Below are positions 17,891-28,173 of a stretch of DNA of 64,000 nucleotides, piece after piece. Position 1 is the stretch's first letter; every line of letters starts with the position of its first letter. Below the pieces are notes generated by a model, which was not told the origin of the DNA, searched no databases, and saw nothing but the letters and a program-made list of their open reading frames with translations. Source of the stretch: Isochrysis galbana (Eukaryota; Haptophyta; Isochrysidales; Isochrysidaceae); assembly GCA_018136815.1 (NCBI GenBank), contig CM030935.1:4760999-4824998 (forward strand), given 5' to 3'. Position numbers and translations under genes: made by a program.

Positions 17891-20366
17891 CATAGTTGTT
17901 GCGTCAGCTTGCGAGCTCGCAAGGATTTGGAGCTTACACTGATATCAGTACCTTGTATCAGCTCGCAAGCGGCAAAAACAAAACTGACCTCCTAAAAACA
18001 AAACTACCACATCACCCTCACTCACCCTCGCCCTCACTATCATCTATCATCATCAACATCAACGTCATCCGGAATCATTTCCAACTCCCATGGTAGCACC
18101 TTACTCTCCCACTCCTCAAGCCTTGATTCCAAAAGAATGTTTGTATGACATCGAACAAGCCGATCGACCGTCTTTTGACCGAGTCGATTGCGTTTCTTTG
18201 AGTGGATCCACCCCTCGACGGACCATGCGTGTTCGCAGCCGGATGCCGAACAGTTCATTGCAAGCAAACGCATTGCGGCCCAACTGAGATGTGGAAACGG
18301 TTGTAAGTAAATCTTCGCCCATTTAAAGGAAGCCATCTTCTTTGCATATGGAGAGAAGGCGTATTCGTCGGTAAGATCATGTGAGCCACAAGCCAAGCTC
18401 ACCTCAAATTCGGTTAGATCACCAATGAGCTCCGGGTACGAATGCTCAACGGTAGCCATCTGGCGTAATACATCGCGCACTTCTTTCTTCTCGTCACTAG
18501 ACAAGTCGCGCTTGCAAAACTCAGGCTCGAAGCGATATGCGGCAGTCATCACCGAGACATGGAAGTACTCCCATCGAGCCATGAAAAGAGCATGGATCTT
18601 GCGACGGACCCTCTCCGACAAACCTGGAATCGGCTCACGGTAAAACGCATCCAATTGCAGCATGTAGCCGTAGACTTTGCCCAAAGCAGCCCCCTCTTTG
18701 CCATCAGTCACGCGCAATAATCGAAGGGCGGGCTCTAAGACGGTTATACACAATGAAACATCGCGGGCTATCGTTTCATCGCGGATGATGCGCTTCACTT
18801 CAATGCCTTTCTCTCGAGTTTCCCTAGGCTGCTTCGATAGCCATGCCATATAGACGTCGTCAATCATGAGCCGCTCTAAGATGCTTTGCACATTGTTGAA
18901 GCGCATAATCATCAAGATCTTTGATGCAAATCGAGTTTCACAATAGCGCACCAGCTCCATTCCACCCTTGGGCCTCTTCTCAGGTGGTAGTTCTGCAGCT
19001 AGTTGTCGGTAACGCGCCAACGCTTTCTGATGGTACACAATGAATTTGACCACCTCCCAAACGCGATCGATAGCCCTGCAAAAAAGGTCCTCTCCCCAAT
19101 CAAATTCGCGGTCGACGCTCTTCATCCTTATGGTGGGTTTGTCCGAGCAAACATTCTTCATAAAATTGTCAAGGGAGTGAGTTGGACAAATGAAGGTAAA
19201 AACATGCGGGACCTCCTCTCGGATAATCGGGAACGCGGCAGTACACGCTCCGTCCATACACACACCAACAACAAGACCTGGCTCAAATGAATTGATTTGC
19301 TTCAAGACAAAGCGCGCGATGAACTCAGCATTCTTTGTCTCGCCCGACGTGTCGATCGCTTCGAGGAAGTAGGAGCCGGTTGGCAAGCTGGCCAATGCGT
19401 TCACTATCGGCCGGTTTTGCACGCTGGTCCATCCGTCCGATATCACAACCAGCCCCGTGAGATGTGCCAGCCCCATCACCTTGCCCTTGATTTTCGCGTC
19501 GAGCGTCGCATCGAAGGCCGGCAGCACGGCGGTGGTCATCTTGTACCTATGGGGCAAATGAGGGCCATTTGCTGAGTACATTTGCCTGCCACATTTTGCC
19601 GTCAAAGAGATAGCGTTGCGGAAGTCAGGATCGTCGAACATCGACAACGGCAGCGCCTTCTTGATGATGACCTTCAGCCAAGCCTCCGAGACCTGGGAGG
19701 GGGTGATCATGCCAAAGTGTTTGGCTGCCGCCACCGCGCGTCGCTCCTCCTTGGCTGCCACCTTCACCGCTTCCGCACTCTCTGCGTTTTGCTCTGCGGT
19801 GCGGCGTTTGCGCAGCTCCGCTAGCACCTCCGCGTGCCGCTCCTGCCACTCCGCTGCCGGCTTGCACACACGGATGGTCCGCGGCGCGATCGATGCATCC
19901 AAATGGCACCGGATTTGGCTCGGCCCACCCGTGAAGTGCAAGCCACAAAAGAGGCATTGCTTCTTCTTCACCGATTGTGACCGGCCCGCAGCCTCATTCA
20001 CTGTCGACCACTCCAGCTTGGTCCCCTCCAGCCTTGCAATGGGCCCTCGGCCCCACGCACTCACGCGCCGGGCTACCCCATCTGAAGCGGCAGCCGCCAC
20101 CTCCACCTCACCATCGCTCTCCACAACCTCATCCATGCCACTAGAGGCCAGCCTAGCAAAGCGAGAGAGAGAGAGGAGCCAGCGGCCTCGCTCGCTCGCT
20201 CGCGAGGGTACGTCGGCAGCCTGCGGCCGTACTAGACAGTACTACTACTACAGTAAAAGCTCTTTAATTCTATCGTTTGCAGCTGAGAGCTGATATCAGT
20301 GATCTGCCCCAATTGAGCTGTTACTGATATCAGAAAGCTGATATCAGTACTGATACAACAACTTAG
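17891..20366 (-). mobile_element. Complete autonomous hAT transposon
   Basis: 2476 bp flanked by perfect 8-bp duplications TTATTTTT (17883-17890 and 20367-20374). Ends are CATAGTTGTTG and CAACAACTTAG, short imperfect inverted repeats sharing AGTTGTTG. The subterminal repeat GATATCAGTACTGATA occurs near the right end, and GATATCAGTACC near the left. It contains one uninterrupted transposase frame. An intact duplication and open frame indicate a recent, possibly still mobile insertion. It lies beside a gypsy fragment on the right. Confidence 0.93.
18040..20136 (-). CDS. hAT-family transposase
   Basis: 698 residues, uninterrupted. It catalyses cut-and-paste transposition of its own element. A BED-like zinc finger lies at about residues 61-80 (C-L-F-C, then R-C-H). 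The RNase-H-like catalytic core begins near VVISDGWTS (first Asp), followed by VVGVCMDGACTAAFPII (second Asp, DUF659-like hAT core) and FICPTHSLDNFMKNVC. The large helical insertion follows. The C-terminal hAT dimerisation region is SGCEHAWSVEGWIHSKKRNR with conserved Glu (catalytic) and Trp. It extends to within 150 bp of the left end and about 230 bp of the right end of the element. Confidence 0.93.
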   Translation of the reverse strand: MDEVVESDGEVEVAAAASDGVARRVSAWGRGPIARLEGTKLEWSTVNEAAGRSQSVKKKQCLFCGLHFTGGPSQIRCHLDASIAPRTIRVCKPAAEWQERHAEVLAELRKRRTAEQNAESAEAVKVAAKEERRAVAAAKHFGMITPSQVSEAWLKVIIKKALPLSMFDDPDFRNAISLTAKCGRQMYSANGPHLPHRYKMTTAVLPAFDATLDAKIKGKVMGLAHLTGLVVISDGWTSVQNRPIVNALASLPTGSYFLEAIDTSGETKNAEFIARFVLKQINSFEPGLVVGVCMDGACTAAFPIIREEVPHVFTFICPTHSLDNFMKNVCSDKPTIRMKSVDREFDWGEDLFCRAIDRVWEVVKFIVYHQKALARYRQLAAELPPEKRPKGGMELVRYCETRFASKILMIMRFNNVQSILERLMIDDVYMAWLSKQPRETREKGIEVKRIIRDETIARDVSLCITVLEPALRLLRVTDGKEGAALGKVYGYMLQLDAFYREPIPGLSERVRRKIHALFMARWEYFHVSVMTAAYRFEPEFCKRDLSSDEKKEVRDVLRQMATVEHSYPELIGDLTEFEVSLACGSHDLTDEYAFSPYAKKMASFKWAKIYLQPFPHLSWAAMRLLAMNCSASGCEHAWSVEGWIHSKKRNRLGQKTVDRLVRCHTNILLESRLEEWESKVLPWELEMIPDDVDVDDDR

Positions 20367-20382
20367 TTATTTTTAAGCCTCA

Positions 20383-20860
20383 AGGTCTCGTCGATTGGTA
20401 TTCCTGCCTTCCACCGCGCAACCATCTGGGTCAGGATTCCGCTAGCTCTCCGAGATCATTCGGACTGCGCGATGCTGGTCGACCGCCTACCAAATCGCGA
20501 GGCTCTCGATTCGTCCCCTCTCGTAATGCCCACGGTGGTCAACGGAAGATCACCGCATCGCGGTGACGATCGTCCACACCGGGGTCAATGCGCTGACCCT
20601 GCCGTCTCTGCATCCGATAGCTTCGCTCCAGGTGCGTTTCAAGTTGCACCGGGGCTGGACTCCGACTGGAAGCGAGGGGGATGGTGACCCTGTCACCGCG
20701 CTGAGCGAGGAGCAACGAGCTCTACTCGACTCAGCCACCATCGATCCGGACCGGCTTCTTTCCGACGATCAACGAGAAGAAGTACGCCAACTCTTGGCCC
20801 GGCGCATCAAAGCTTTCGCGTTGCACCCGGCGGGGAGGAGGGCCAAACCGCCGCGCTAAC
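20383..20860 (+). pseudogene. Ty3/gypsy pol fragment upstream of the RT domain
   Basis: The frames contain LVDRLPNREALDSSP, then VRFKLHRGW, then LSEEQRALLDSATIDPDRLL and QLLARRIKAFALHP. They align with the same region of the gypsy element at 41620-42000 (VDRLPPRDGLDSPP ... LLARHIEAFALDP). Frame changes separate the pieces, so this is a relic. It is cut on the left by the hAT insertion site and stops before the RT catalytic motifs. Confidence 0.75.
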
Positions 20861-22060
20861 CGCCGGTGCCGCTCGCGACGGAGTGGCTCAGAGCCCTCCG
20901 GTAACGCTCGACTCGAGATAGTGAAGAGCTGGGTGGCATAAGGGGGGAAGGGTGCTTGCGCTTGCCGCGGCAGGGTGTCCTGTCTTGAGTGAGCGCTAGT
21001 CCCGTTCCTTTGCCGCGCCGCGACCCATAAAACTTTGTTAAAAATATAGGATGTAGGCTTGGGCTTGGAGCTTGGATCTTGGAGGCCGGGTAGACGTTGC
21101 TCTCTAACTCCCACGTGTGCCCCTCAGGCCCGTAGCCGCTCCAACGGATCGCGATGTGGTTGGACCCGCCGCGCCGCCCGAAAGTCGCGTCCTCTCAACA
21201 GTCTCCCAACGACAGCGACTCAACGAAATCCTCGCGTTGAGTTGCTGTTGAGTCGCCTTTCGGACCTCTGAAGAACAAGAAAACCCTCGACTGTTGGGAC
21301 GCCTCAACCCCCCCCCCCCCCGGCTGCAAGAACCGTCTAAAAAAAGAGACTCCGCCGCCGCCAGCCGCTTGCGAAGGGATCGCTTCCTATCTCGGCCCAA
21401 GGCCCCCCCCCCCCCCCCACCCCCCCCCCCCTCCGCCCCCCGCCCCCCGCCCCCTCCCCCCCCGCGCGCGCCCAGCCCCCATCCCTGGAAGAAGGCGTGG
21501 GGCGGCCCCCCCGCTCCCTTTCCTCCCTTCCCCTTCTCCTCCCCTTCTCCCCCCCCTCTTCTTCTCCTTCATCCCCTTCCCCTTCTCCTCCCCTTCTCCC
21601 CCCCTCTTCTTCTCCTTCATCCCCTTTCCCCTCTCCCCCCCCCCCCACTCCATCAGATCCCATCAAGTTGGAACGCGCCCACGCCCTCGCGCCGCGAGCT
21701 CCAGCGAGCTCCACCACATCTCGCCCTCATCTCGCCAGGGTCCAGGCCTCCAGCCCCCTCATATCTCCCTTCCCCCTCCCCCCCCCCCCCCCCGCCCGCC
21801 CCCCCCCGCCCCCCCGCCCCCCTCCCCGCCCTCCTGCCCCTTCCGCGGTTCCAACCCCGGCGACAAACCTCTCTCCCCCCGCACGGCGGCGCGCCCGCAA
21901 GCCCCCCCCTCTCTTTCTCCTCTCGCTTGCCCAACCGAGTCCTCTTCTCTCCCCTCGCTCGCCTCGTCGCCACACGCAAGCCCTCGCCAGCCGGCGCTCT
22001 CGCCCGCTCTCTCGCCCTCTCTCTCGCCCATCCGGCCGCTCCACCTTCCGAATACAATAA
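20861..22060. other. Spacer, then C-rich low-complexity tract
   Basis: 20861-21290 has no supported gene; it contains the inverted words CGACTCAAC and GTTGAGTCG at about 21211-21251. From about 21307 to 22050 there are poly-C runs and CCCTTCTCCTCC tandem phrases directly upstream of the peroxiredoxin-like gene. Long Pro-rich frames here are composition artefacts. Confidence 0.6.
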
Positions 22061-22211
22061 TTGACTGCCGATGCCCACCCGGATTCACGACGATTCGACG
22101 TCGAATCCTCCAAAGCCCACTCGGAGTCTTACTTCCAGGAATGTGTGCAGCCCTCTCTCACCGAGCTCGCCTCTTGGCCCACGCTCGTCCTCAAGTCTTT
22201 CCTCGGTATCA

Positions 22212-22961
22212 ATGCCGCAGTTCAAGGCGCCAGACTTCTCGCTCCAGGATTTTGTGTCTGGCAGGGAAATCACGCTCGACAGCCTCAAAGGGAAGAAGGT
22301 TCTGATCTCCTTCTTCCGGTGCGTTGTCGCATGGATGGGATGCGCGAGCTACATGTCTGCACGCAGCATGCCATTCTAGAAGCCGATACTTTGCTCACGC
22401 ACGTGCTCGCGCTCCTTGTCGTATTCTTGGCTGCCTCACGCGAAGATGTCCCGCTGTCCCGGATGCAGGTACGCAGCATGCCCGCTGTGCAGCTACCGGA
22501 TCTCCCAGATGAAGCGACGAGCGGAGATGTTCAAAAATGCAGGGCTGGAAATCGTGTGTGTCTTCGAGGCTACTCATGCGCAACTGACTGGCCACATCAA
22601 CAAGTCCAATGTTCCATTTCCCATCCTGATGGACCCGAACTCGATCATGTACAATGCCTATGGAGTCCGAAGCTCGTTGACAGAGAGCTGCATCACCGGA
22701 TGTAGACAGATCTGCATTGAATGTTCAATTCTCCCAGTTGTGTGCCGTGGTCATGGCCGGTGTTCTTCGCAGCACTGCATTCCAAAATACGTGTCGAGAA
22801 GACCGGCGGACTTCCTGCTTGACGAGCGAGGGATGATCGTTGTCGCTCATCTTGGTGATACGGAGAAGCCTCACATTCCTTGGAAGACAGTTGACGCTTT
22901 TGCAGGCCTCAACTCAGGGCCTCAAATGGGAGGCCCAAGTAATGATGTGATGTCGAGGTGA
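22212..22961 (+). CDS. Peroxiredoxin-like (AhpC/TSA) protein, two exons
   Basis: Thioredoxin-fold AhpC/TSA relative. Exon 1 is 22212-22318 and exon 2 is 22469-22961. The 150-bp GT-AG intron restores LISFFR-YAACPLC in frame; the CPLC motif stands at the peroxidatic/thioredoxin-like position. MPQFKAPDFSLQDF is a typical family start, and IPWKTVDAF near the end matches the last strand and helix. Midway, residues encoded at about 22690-22780 (Cys-rich, TGCRQICIECS) do not look like the family. They may be an unspliced in-frame intron (GT near 22701, AG near 22771) or a lineage insertion. The tail QMGGPSNDVMSR is short and polar. Substrate unknown. Confidence 0.78.
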
Positions 22962-23279
22962 GAACAGCTTGCGCACGATGCTTGAGGTACGGTCTCCTAC
23001 AGACAGCTTTCGTCTCTTTTTCTTGCGAAGAACTCTGAGCCACCCTCCCTTTTCTTCAACTTCTAGAACATCGGCATTTTTTGAAACCGGCGCTATGTCG
23101 GGAGCCCACAAGGATCAGATTCAGTCGTTCACCTCTCTTGCTCTTGGTCTTTGTTTTGTATTTTCCTTGTTTGGTGTGATGTGATCGGGCTAGCTGTTTT
23201 GCCTCACCGATGCTAATACACTCCTCATGTTTTGTTGTGGACGGGGACTAGGGCTAAGCACACCAATCTTCACCGTAAA
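22962..23279. other. 3' flank of peroxiredoxin-like gene
   Basis: No further gene seen. Ends at the target duplication of the next element. Confidence 0.5.
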
Positions 23280-23308
23280 TGACAGGGGCAAGCTCGTACT
23301 ACATCTAA

Positions 23309-24072
23309 AAAAAACCTTTTAATATTCTTACCGCACTCGCGGCGAATGGAACCACTACCCACTACAAGTAGCACGTAGCATACTCTCTACACCCCCATTC
23401 CTCGGCCCTTCCCCCCCCCGCCATCAGGCGGCTCCCCCCCTACACTACTAGGGGGATTGGGGTGGAGGGCTTAGATATGGTCCGGTGGCCCGCGCCCCCC
23501 CCCCGGTGATCTTTCCTCCCCTTCCTCCTGTGTCTCCGAGTGGGCGGCCGACTCTGTCTCGTCTTATCCTGTAAACAGGCGCGAGACTTACCGATTTTCC
23601 GGTGGGCGGAGCTCTCGCTCGCGCCCACCCCTTTCTCCGCGCTCTCTCTCCCCTCTCCTGCGGCACGCGCGATGGCGCGCCTGCGGCAGGCCTCCAGCTG
23701 CCCTCTGGCGGCCCCTGGAGGCTCCTGGCTCCTGGAGGCCAGCTCAGGGGGCAGAGGAGGCTGGGGCTGGGCCCTGGCCTCCCCTGCCTCTCCCTTGCTG
23801 GCGCTCCCGAGCCTTTGGGGCCCCCACGCTGCACCTGTCTGCCTGTCGACCAGGGGGGGAGGGGGGGTTGGAGCATTGGGCTGGTCACGAGGGGCCAGGA
23901 TGGGCGAATGGGGCGAGCCTGTGGGGAAGGAAGTGGGTCAGTAGGGCAGTGGCCTCCTGGCAAGCCATCAGGCATGCCAGGAGGATGGGTGGTTCCTCCC
24001 CCATGGCAGGGGAGGAGTGGAGAGAGGGGGGGGCTCGTGCCCCCCCATGGGTCAACCAAGTATAAACTTAGT
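23309..24072 (-). mobile_element. Short non-autonomous LINE derivative (type 1)
   Basis: 764 bp on the - strand, flanked by ~29-bp direct repeats (23280-23308 and 24073-24101) beginning TGACAGGGGCAAGCTCG with one mismatch. The 5' head is hairpin AACTAAGT-TTAT-ACTTGGTT, then ACCC, ATG and hairpin GGGGGGC-ACGA-GCCCCCC. The 3' end, TATTAAAAGG plus a T run, is shared with the LINE at 2195. The interior is about 80-90% similar by eye to the + strand copy at 31884-32644. The long Pro-rich frames are not conserved as protein in an obvious way. Confidence 0.88.
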
Positions 24073-24101
24073 TGACAGGGGCAAGCTCGTACCACATCTA
24101 A

Positions 24102-24454
24102 GTAGAGGTGGGGGAGAGTGGGTTGAAAAAAAATCTTGTTGATCCGGAGGCCCACTTTTTCTGTCCTGGGACCGGGGGAAGATGGAAGATTTCCCCTCGT
24201 CTCTCCCTGCTCGAATCCGAGGCAGAGCGATGGCGACCGATCCGCCTGCTGACGGGCCGACCTTCGCCGCGCTTCAGCGAGAGCACGGCGGTGGTCAGCC
24301 CCCCCTTGTCGCTGATGTTCGGTCAAAATGGTCCGGGTAAACAGGTCGGCGGTCTGTAGACGGTCTGTCGCATTCATCGTAGATGATGCGATTTCCAGGC
24401 TCTTATTTCCAGGTCCTTCGCCGTGCGGCCACACGGTGAAGCTCAGGCACATCT
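24102..24454. other. Spacer, no supported feature
   Basis: GC-rich spacer, with an AAAAAAAATCTTGTTGATCC phrase near 24126 that may be a decayed LINE-A tail. Nothing else recognised. Confidence 0.4.
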
Positions 24455-24545
24455 AGGTTAATATAATTATAAAGGTTATCTCCTAGCCAACCCCACTAGC
24501 CACTAGCTAATTGGACACAACTTTTCAGCCCCGGACTCCCGCCAT

Positions 24546-25526
24546 TGTCGCATCCAGAGTATTTTATATACTCTAGGCGGATGCGGTGCTTCTATCAATG
24601 TGTAGTGTGTGAGAAAATTGAGTGAGTTTTGTTTTTGCCAATGAGTTGCCTCGAAGCTCCGCCGCATTGCACGCCGCATTTGTTCGTTCGTCCTTACTCG
24701 TTTCATTGATTTGTTTGTGCGATGTCGCGTTAGTTTTCGGAGTTTTCTTGTTTTCTTGTTGGTGAGTGAGTGATGTGGGGTGGTGTCTTGTGGGTCGTCG
24801 CCGCGATGTAGCGCGCCCTTTCCCCCGCTCTCTCAAGACTTCTCTTCACTCCATGCCCTAGCCCCGCTGAGACTTGCCCCACCTAGTTGGGCTGTAAGTA
24901 CTGATATTAGTACTGATGCATTAGTATAAGCTCCCCAGGAGCTGATATACGATATACTGATGTTAGTGCCTAGGCTGCCAGTTCAAAAATAAAACTGAAA
25001 ACAAAACTCCGGAGCGGGAACGAGCCCCCGCGAACAAGCGCAGAGGCGCGCCCGCCCGCTCCCTCCCCCCCATCTCTCGTCTCTCCTGCTAGCTGCCCCC
25101 CCACGCCACCTTGGCCTCTTGGCGCTGCCCTCCCCTTTGCGCGCGCGCCACGCGCTGCACGCTGAACACCCCCCACTAAGTATAAGTATAAGTATAATAA
25201 TAGCGATACTAGATACTAGAAGTTATAATAGGGGTGTAAGCTGATGTTAGTACTGATGTAAGTACTGATGTAAGTGTAAGCTCAAAACCACCGTAAGCTT
25301 ACGGACTGACAGCCCAACTAGGTTGCCCCACGATCAAGCGCGAGCTTGATTCGACAGTTTAAAGACAACCCTCACTCACCCGCACGCCCTCGCCACACAT
25401 CTCGCCGTCCTACAAATACACCGAAATCGTAGGACGCGGTCCTATAATGTAGGACGGAACTTTTTAGCCGCATGCCCTAGCCCCGCTGAGACTTGCCCCA
25501 CGATCAAGCGCGAGCTTGATTCGACA
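24546..25526 (+). mobile_element. Deleted LTR retroelement with 5-bp target duplication
   Basis: Starts TGTCGCATCCAGAG and ends GATTCGACA. It is flanked by GCCAT at 24541-24545 and 25527-25531. A full 5' LTR (about 362 bp once the MITE is removed) ends at 25356, followed by TTTAAAGACA as in the element at 42304. Only the last ~55 bp of the 3' LTR (CATGCCCTAGCCCCGCTGAG to GATTCGACA) remain. No coding sequence. It is inserted in LINE-B and is itself host to a hAT MITE. Confidence 0.85.
24882..25322. mobile_element. hAT-type MITE inside an LTR
   Basis: Begins CCTAGTTGGGCTGTAAG and ends CAGCCCAACTAGG. It is flanked by TTGCCCCA at 24874-24881 and 25323-25330. Removing it restores the LTR sequence CTTGCCCCACGATCAAG that is present uninterrupted at 25490-25510. 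Subterminal repeats TTAGTACTGATG are shared with the degenerate copy near 16040. 441 bp, non-coding. Confidence 0.93.
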
Positions 25527-25650
25527 GCCATGCCTGGCGAGCCAGGTGCCCGCGTGGTACCGGGGGGAGAGGGCATTGCCCCCCCCCTCGGTATTTGTCC
25601 TCCCCCCAGTGCATGCACCGGCCCTGCGCACTCCAGCACACCCTCTCCTC

Positions 25651-26023
25651 CAAGGCTAGGGCTGACCATTAACAGGCAAGTTTTTTGGAAACCCATTAGT
25701 AGTTTTTCAAGGTCAGCACATAAACAGGTTGAGTTTCTTTCTGGGTGTTAACCACCGTCGAGGGATCCTACATTCGCCCATTCGCCCTCTGTGCCCTCGC
25801 CTCCTTTGTCGCCTCCCTTGTCGCCTGCTTGCCCCTCACCTGGCTTACCTCCTTGCTCCTTGCGTGCTCCTCGCGTTTTTAGGCTAAGTCGCGCGTTCAG
25901 GTATCGCCGGTGCAAGGAACCGCCCCCTTGTGTGACCCTGATTCCCCCTCAGGTGTTGGCCGTTGGATTATATCGTAGTGCTCCACACGCGCCACCGGTT
26001 GCGTATTTTGCGGAGCATGCGAG
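25651..26023. other. Spacer with a small foldback
   Basis: At about 25671-25726, GCTGACC and GGTCAGC are inverted around a 40-nt centre with TTTTTTGGAAACCCATTAG. A related phrase occurs at 55491-55535 (GCTGACCATTATAATG ... TTTTGGAAAAGGGTATTA). No gene is supported up to the assembly gap. Confidence 0.4.
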
Positions 26024-26123
26024 NNNNNNNNNNNNNNNNNNNNNNNNNNNNNNNNNNNNNNNNNNNNNNNNNNNNNNNNNNNNNNNNNNNNNNNNNNNNN
26101 NNNNNNNNNNNNNNNNNNNNNNN
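26024..26123. other. Assembly gap (100 N)
   Basis: Exactly 100 unresolved bases, a conventional scaffold-gap size, so the true distance is unknown. Frames crossing it are meaningless. Confidence 0.99.
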
Positions 26124-26315
26124 CCGGACGGACGGGGAGAGTGCGCTCCCGCGGCTTCTCGAGCCACGGCACCCAAGCCGTATCTATCGCTATCGCGGCG
26201 ACCGCCGTAGGAGAGGCGGCGCTGCTCGGGTGTTTGCCCTGGCATCGCACGAGAGCGACCAGGTTGCGATTGCGAGGCCTGCGCTTCGCGAGGCCGACGG
26301 CTCCGTCGGAGCTGA

Positions 26316-26994
26316 CTAGGGCCTGACAAGAGTTGCCGGCAACTTTTTGAGCAACTTTGGGGTGTTTGAGAGGGCGAGCAACTTTTGAGCAACTTTAAGG
26401 ACCCAACGGTAGTTAGTGACGGCACTGGCACTCTCTCTCTCTCCACTTCCTCCCTTTGCTTCCCACCTGATCCGCACCCGCCCATCATCGCGGCGGGCAG
26501 GCTCCACGACCTCGCACTCGCCTACAGATGAGTGCAATGCTGCTTGGCCCGGCAAGAACGTTGGCTGGCGCGATGGCGATTGTATCGTTGGGACGCTGCG
26601 CCGCTCGCGATCATCTCGCGTTGTCCGATCAGCCTGCATGGCTTCCCCCCGCAGGTCCTCCTCCTCCTCCTCCTCCTCCCTCTCCTCCTCCTCCTCCTCC
26701 CTCCTCCTCCTCCTCTTGCTCCCCGTTCTCGTCTCTCGTCGCCGGGCCATCCTCGGTCTCGGATGCTGAGTGGAGACCAACCACCTGCGACGAGCTTGGG
26801 GGGTCGGAGGGATGCCCTGAGCCCTGAGCCCTCAAGGGCGTCATCATCATCATCCTCGTCGTTGTCGGCTTTGCGCTTGCGCTTGGATGCCCGGAAGCGC
26901 GCCATGGCGTGGCGCGCGGCCCCGCGGCCCCGGGCCCGGGGGGGGGGGGGGCGGAGCGGGCTGGGGGGGGCTTCTTTCGCTTCGTCAGCGCCAT
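26316..26994 (-). CDS. Hypothetical acidic/basic low-complexity protein (structure uncertain)
   Basis: On the - strand, ATGs at 26994 (MALTKRKKPPPARS) and 26905 (MARFRASKRKRKADNDEDDD) open frames with nuclear-localisation-like basic clusters and Asp/Glu runs. A third frame ending at 26316 carries VGECEVVEPARRDDGRVRIRWEA followed by a Leu/Lys-rich tail. A GAG/AGG trinucleotide tract joins them, and a candidate 3' splice site (TCTGTAG, near 26523) could connect frames. I cannot fix the exon structure or name a family; it may not be a gene. Confidence 0.3.
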
Positions 26995-28173
26995 ATCGAC
27001 CTTTATTTCGGTAAAAAGTTTCGATTGCGATTGGCCCCCCTTATTTCGAAAAAAATTCTCGAAACTCTGGCCGGAGCCAACCCCCCCTCTCCCCTCTCCC
27101 CTCCCTCCTCCTCCTCTCTTTTTTTCCCCACGCACGCGTAAGCGCCCACATATGCTCACGCTCAGCGCATGGTGCATGAGTGCTCGCGTTGCCATTCAAA
27201 AACGGAGACAAAAACGGAAGGGCTTGCAAAAACGGCAAAAACGGCCTGTTTTTGCCTTCGTAGAAAAACGGTGAATACGTTTCTCCCATCTAAGCGTGGA
27301 ACGCTAGTACTAGTAGCCGGAGAGGCGTGGCCCTTTGGGTGCGAGGAGCTTGACCTGCACGGCCGAGTGGGCCACATACACTTGACGAGCCATGCGCCAA
27401 CCGCGCACACCCCCATCGCGGGGTAGGGGCTCCGTTGCCGTCGAAGGGCTACGGTCCCGCAGCACTAAAGGTTATACTAACACAACAATAGAACTCTGAC
27501 GACATGGGTCCTGGATTCACGCTCGGCGGTCGCGTACGATGTCCTCGGATGGGTTTTGTTGTTCGACCCTGCTATGCTCGCGCAGCACTACGGTTAAACC
27601 AGAAGAAGCAGAGACGTCTGAGAGCCTCCCTCCTCCCCGGCGCCGAAACGCTTTTTGGTCGTTTCCGCTGCCCTTGCCAACCGCTCTCTCTCTCTCTCTC
27701 CCTCCCTCCCTCTCTCCCTCTCTCTCTCTTTCTCTCCCACCCCCCCTCTCTCTCTCTCTCCCTCTGCCTCTCTTTCCCCCCCTCCCCCCTCTCTCCCTCT
27801 CCAGCAGACGACGACGTGCCCCCCCCCCCCCCCCCCCGCCCTCCGCCGGTTCAAACTGCCAGAGGCCGCAGCCAGGACACGGAAAGGAGGGGGGAGAGAG
27901 AGAGGGGGGAGGGGAGGGCGGGAAGGCGGGGGGAGAGGGAGGGGGGCGGGCGCCCTCAACCGCTCCCCCCCCGCGCCCACAACGCCTTAGATCCCCCCCC
28001 GCCCCCCCCCCCCCCCCCCCCCCCCGCCCCCGCTTCCCGCCTCAGAAACAACTTCCCCCCCCGCCCCCGCCCCCCCCCGCCCGCCCCCAGACAGCCCGCC
28101 TCCCTCGCCCCCCCCCCCTCACCACTCTCCATCCCCCTCCCTCCCTCTCTCTCTCTCTCTCTCTCAGACAGCA
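26995..28173. promoter_or_regulatory. Low-complexity upstream region of alpha-tubulin
   Basis: Contains the tandem phrase AAAAACGG (about 27197-27270: AAAAACGGAGACAAAAACGG and similar), G and C homopolymers, and CT tracts at 27684-27810 and 28141-28166. It leads straight into the tubulin ATG. Promoter function is inferred from position only; no TATA box was found near the ATG. Confidence 0.4.

Larger units (their letters stand above)
24455..25650 (-). mobile_element. LINE-B copy, interrupted by an LTR element
   Basis: Read on the - strand, the outer parts match the body and 3' end of the element at 54495-55362: the segment with CCTGGCTCGCCAGGCATGGC, GACAAATA and CCCCCCAGTGCA words, then GTTGTGTCCAATTAGCTAG and the 3' end GGCTAGGAGATAACC. 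The 5' part is missing (truncated near 25650). It is split at 24545/25527 by the LTR element described next. Confidence 0.78.

Noticed and set aside
23448..24452. Proline-rich 334-codon frame on the - strand
   Set aside because: It runs across the element boundary and the target duplication at 24073-24101 into unrelated flanking DNA, and the sister copy at 31884 does not keep it as a protein.
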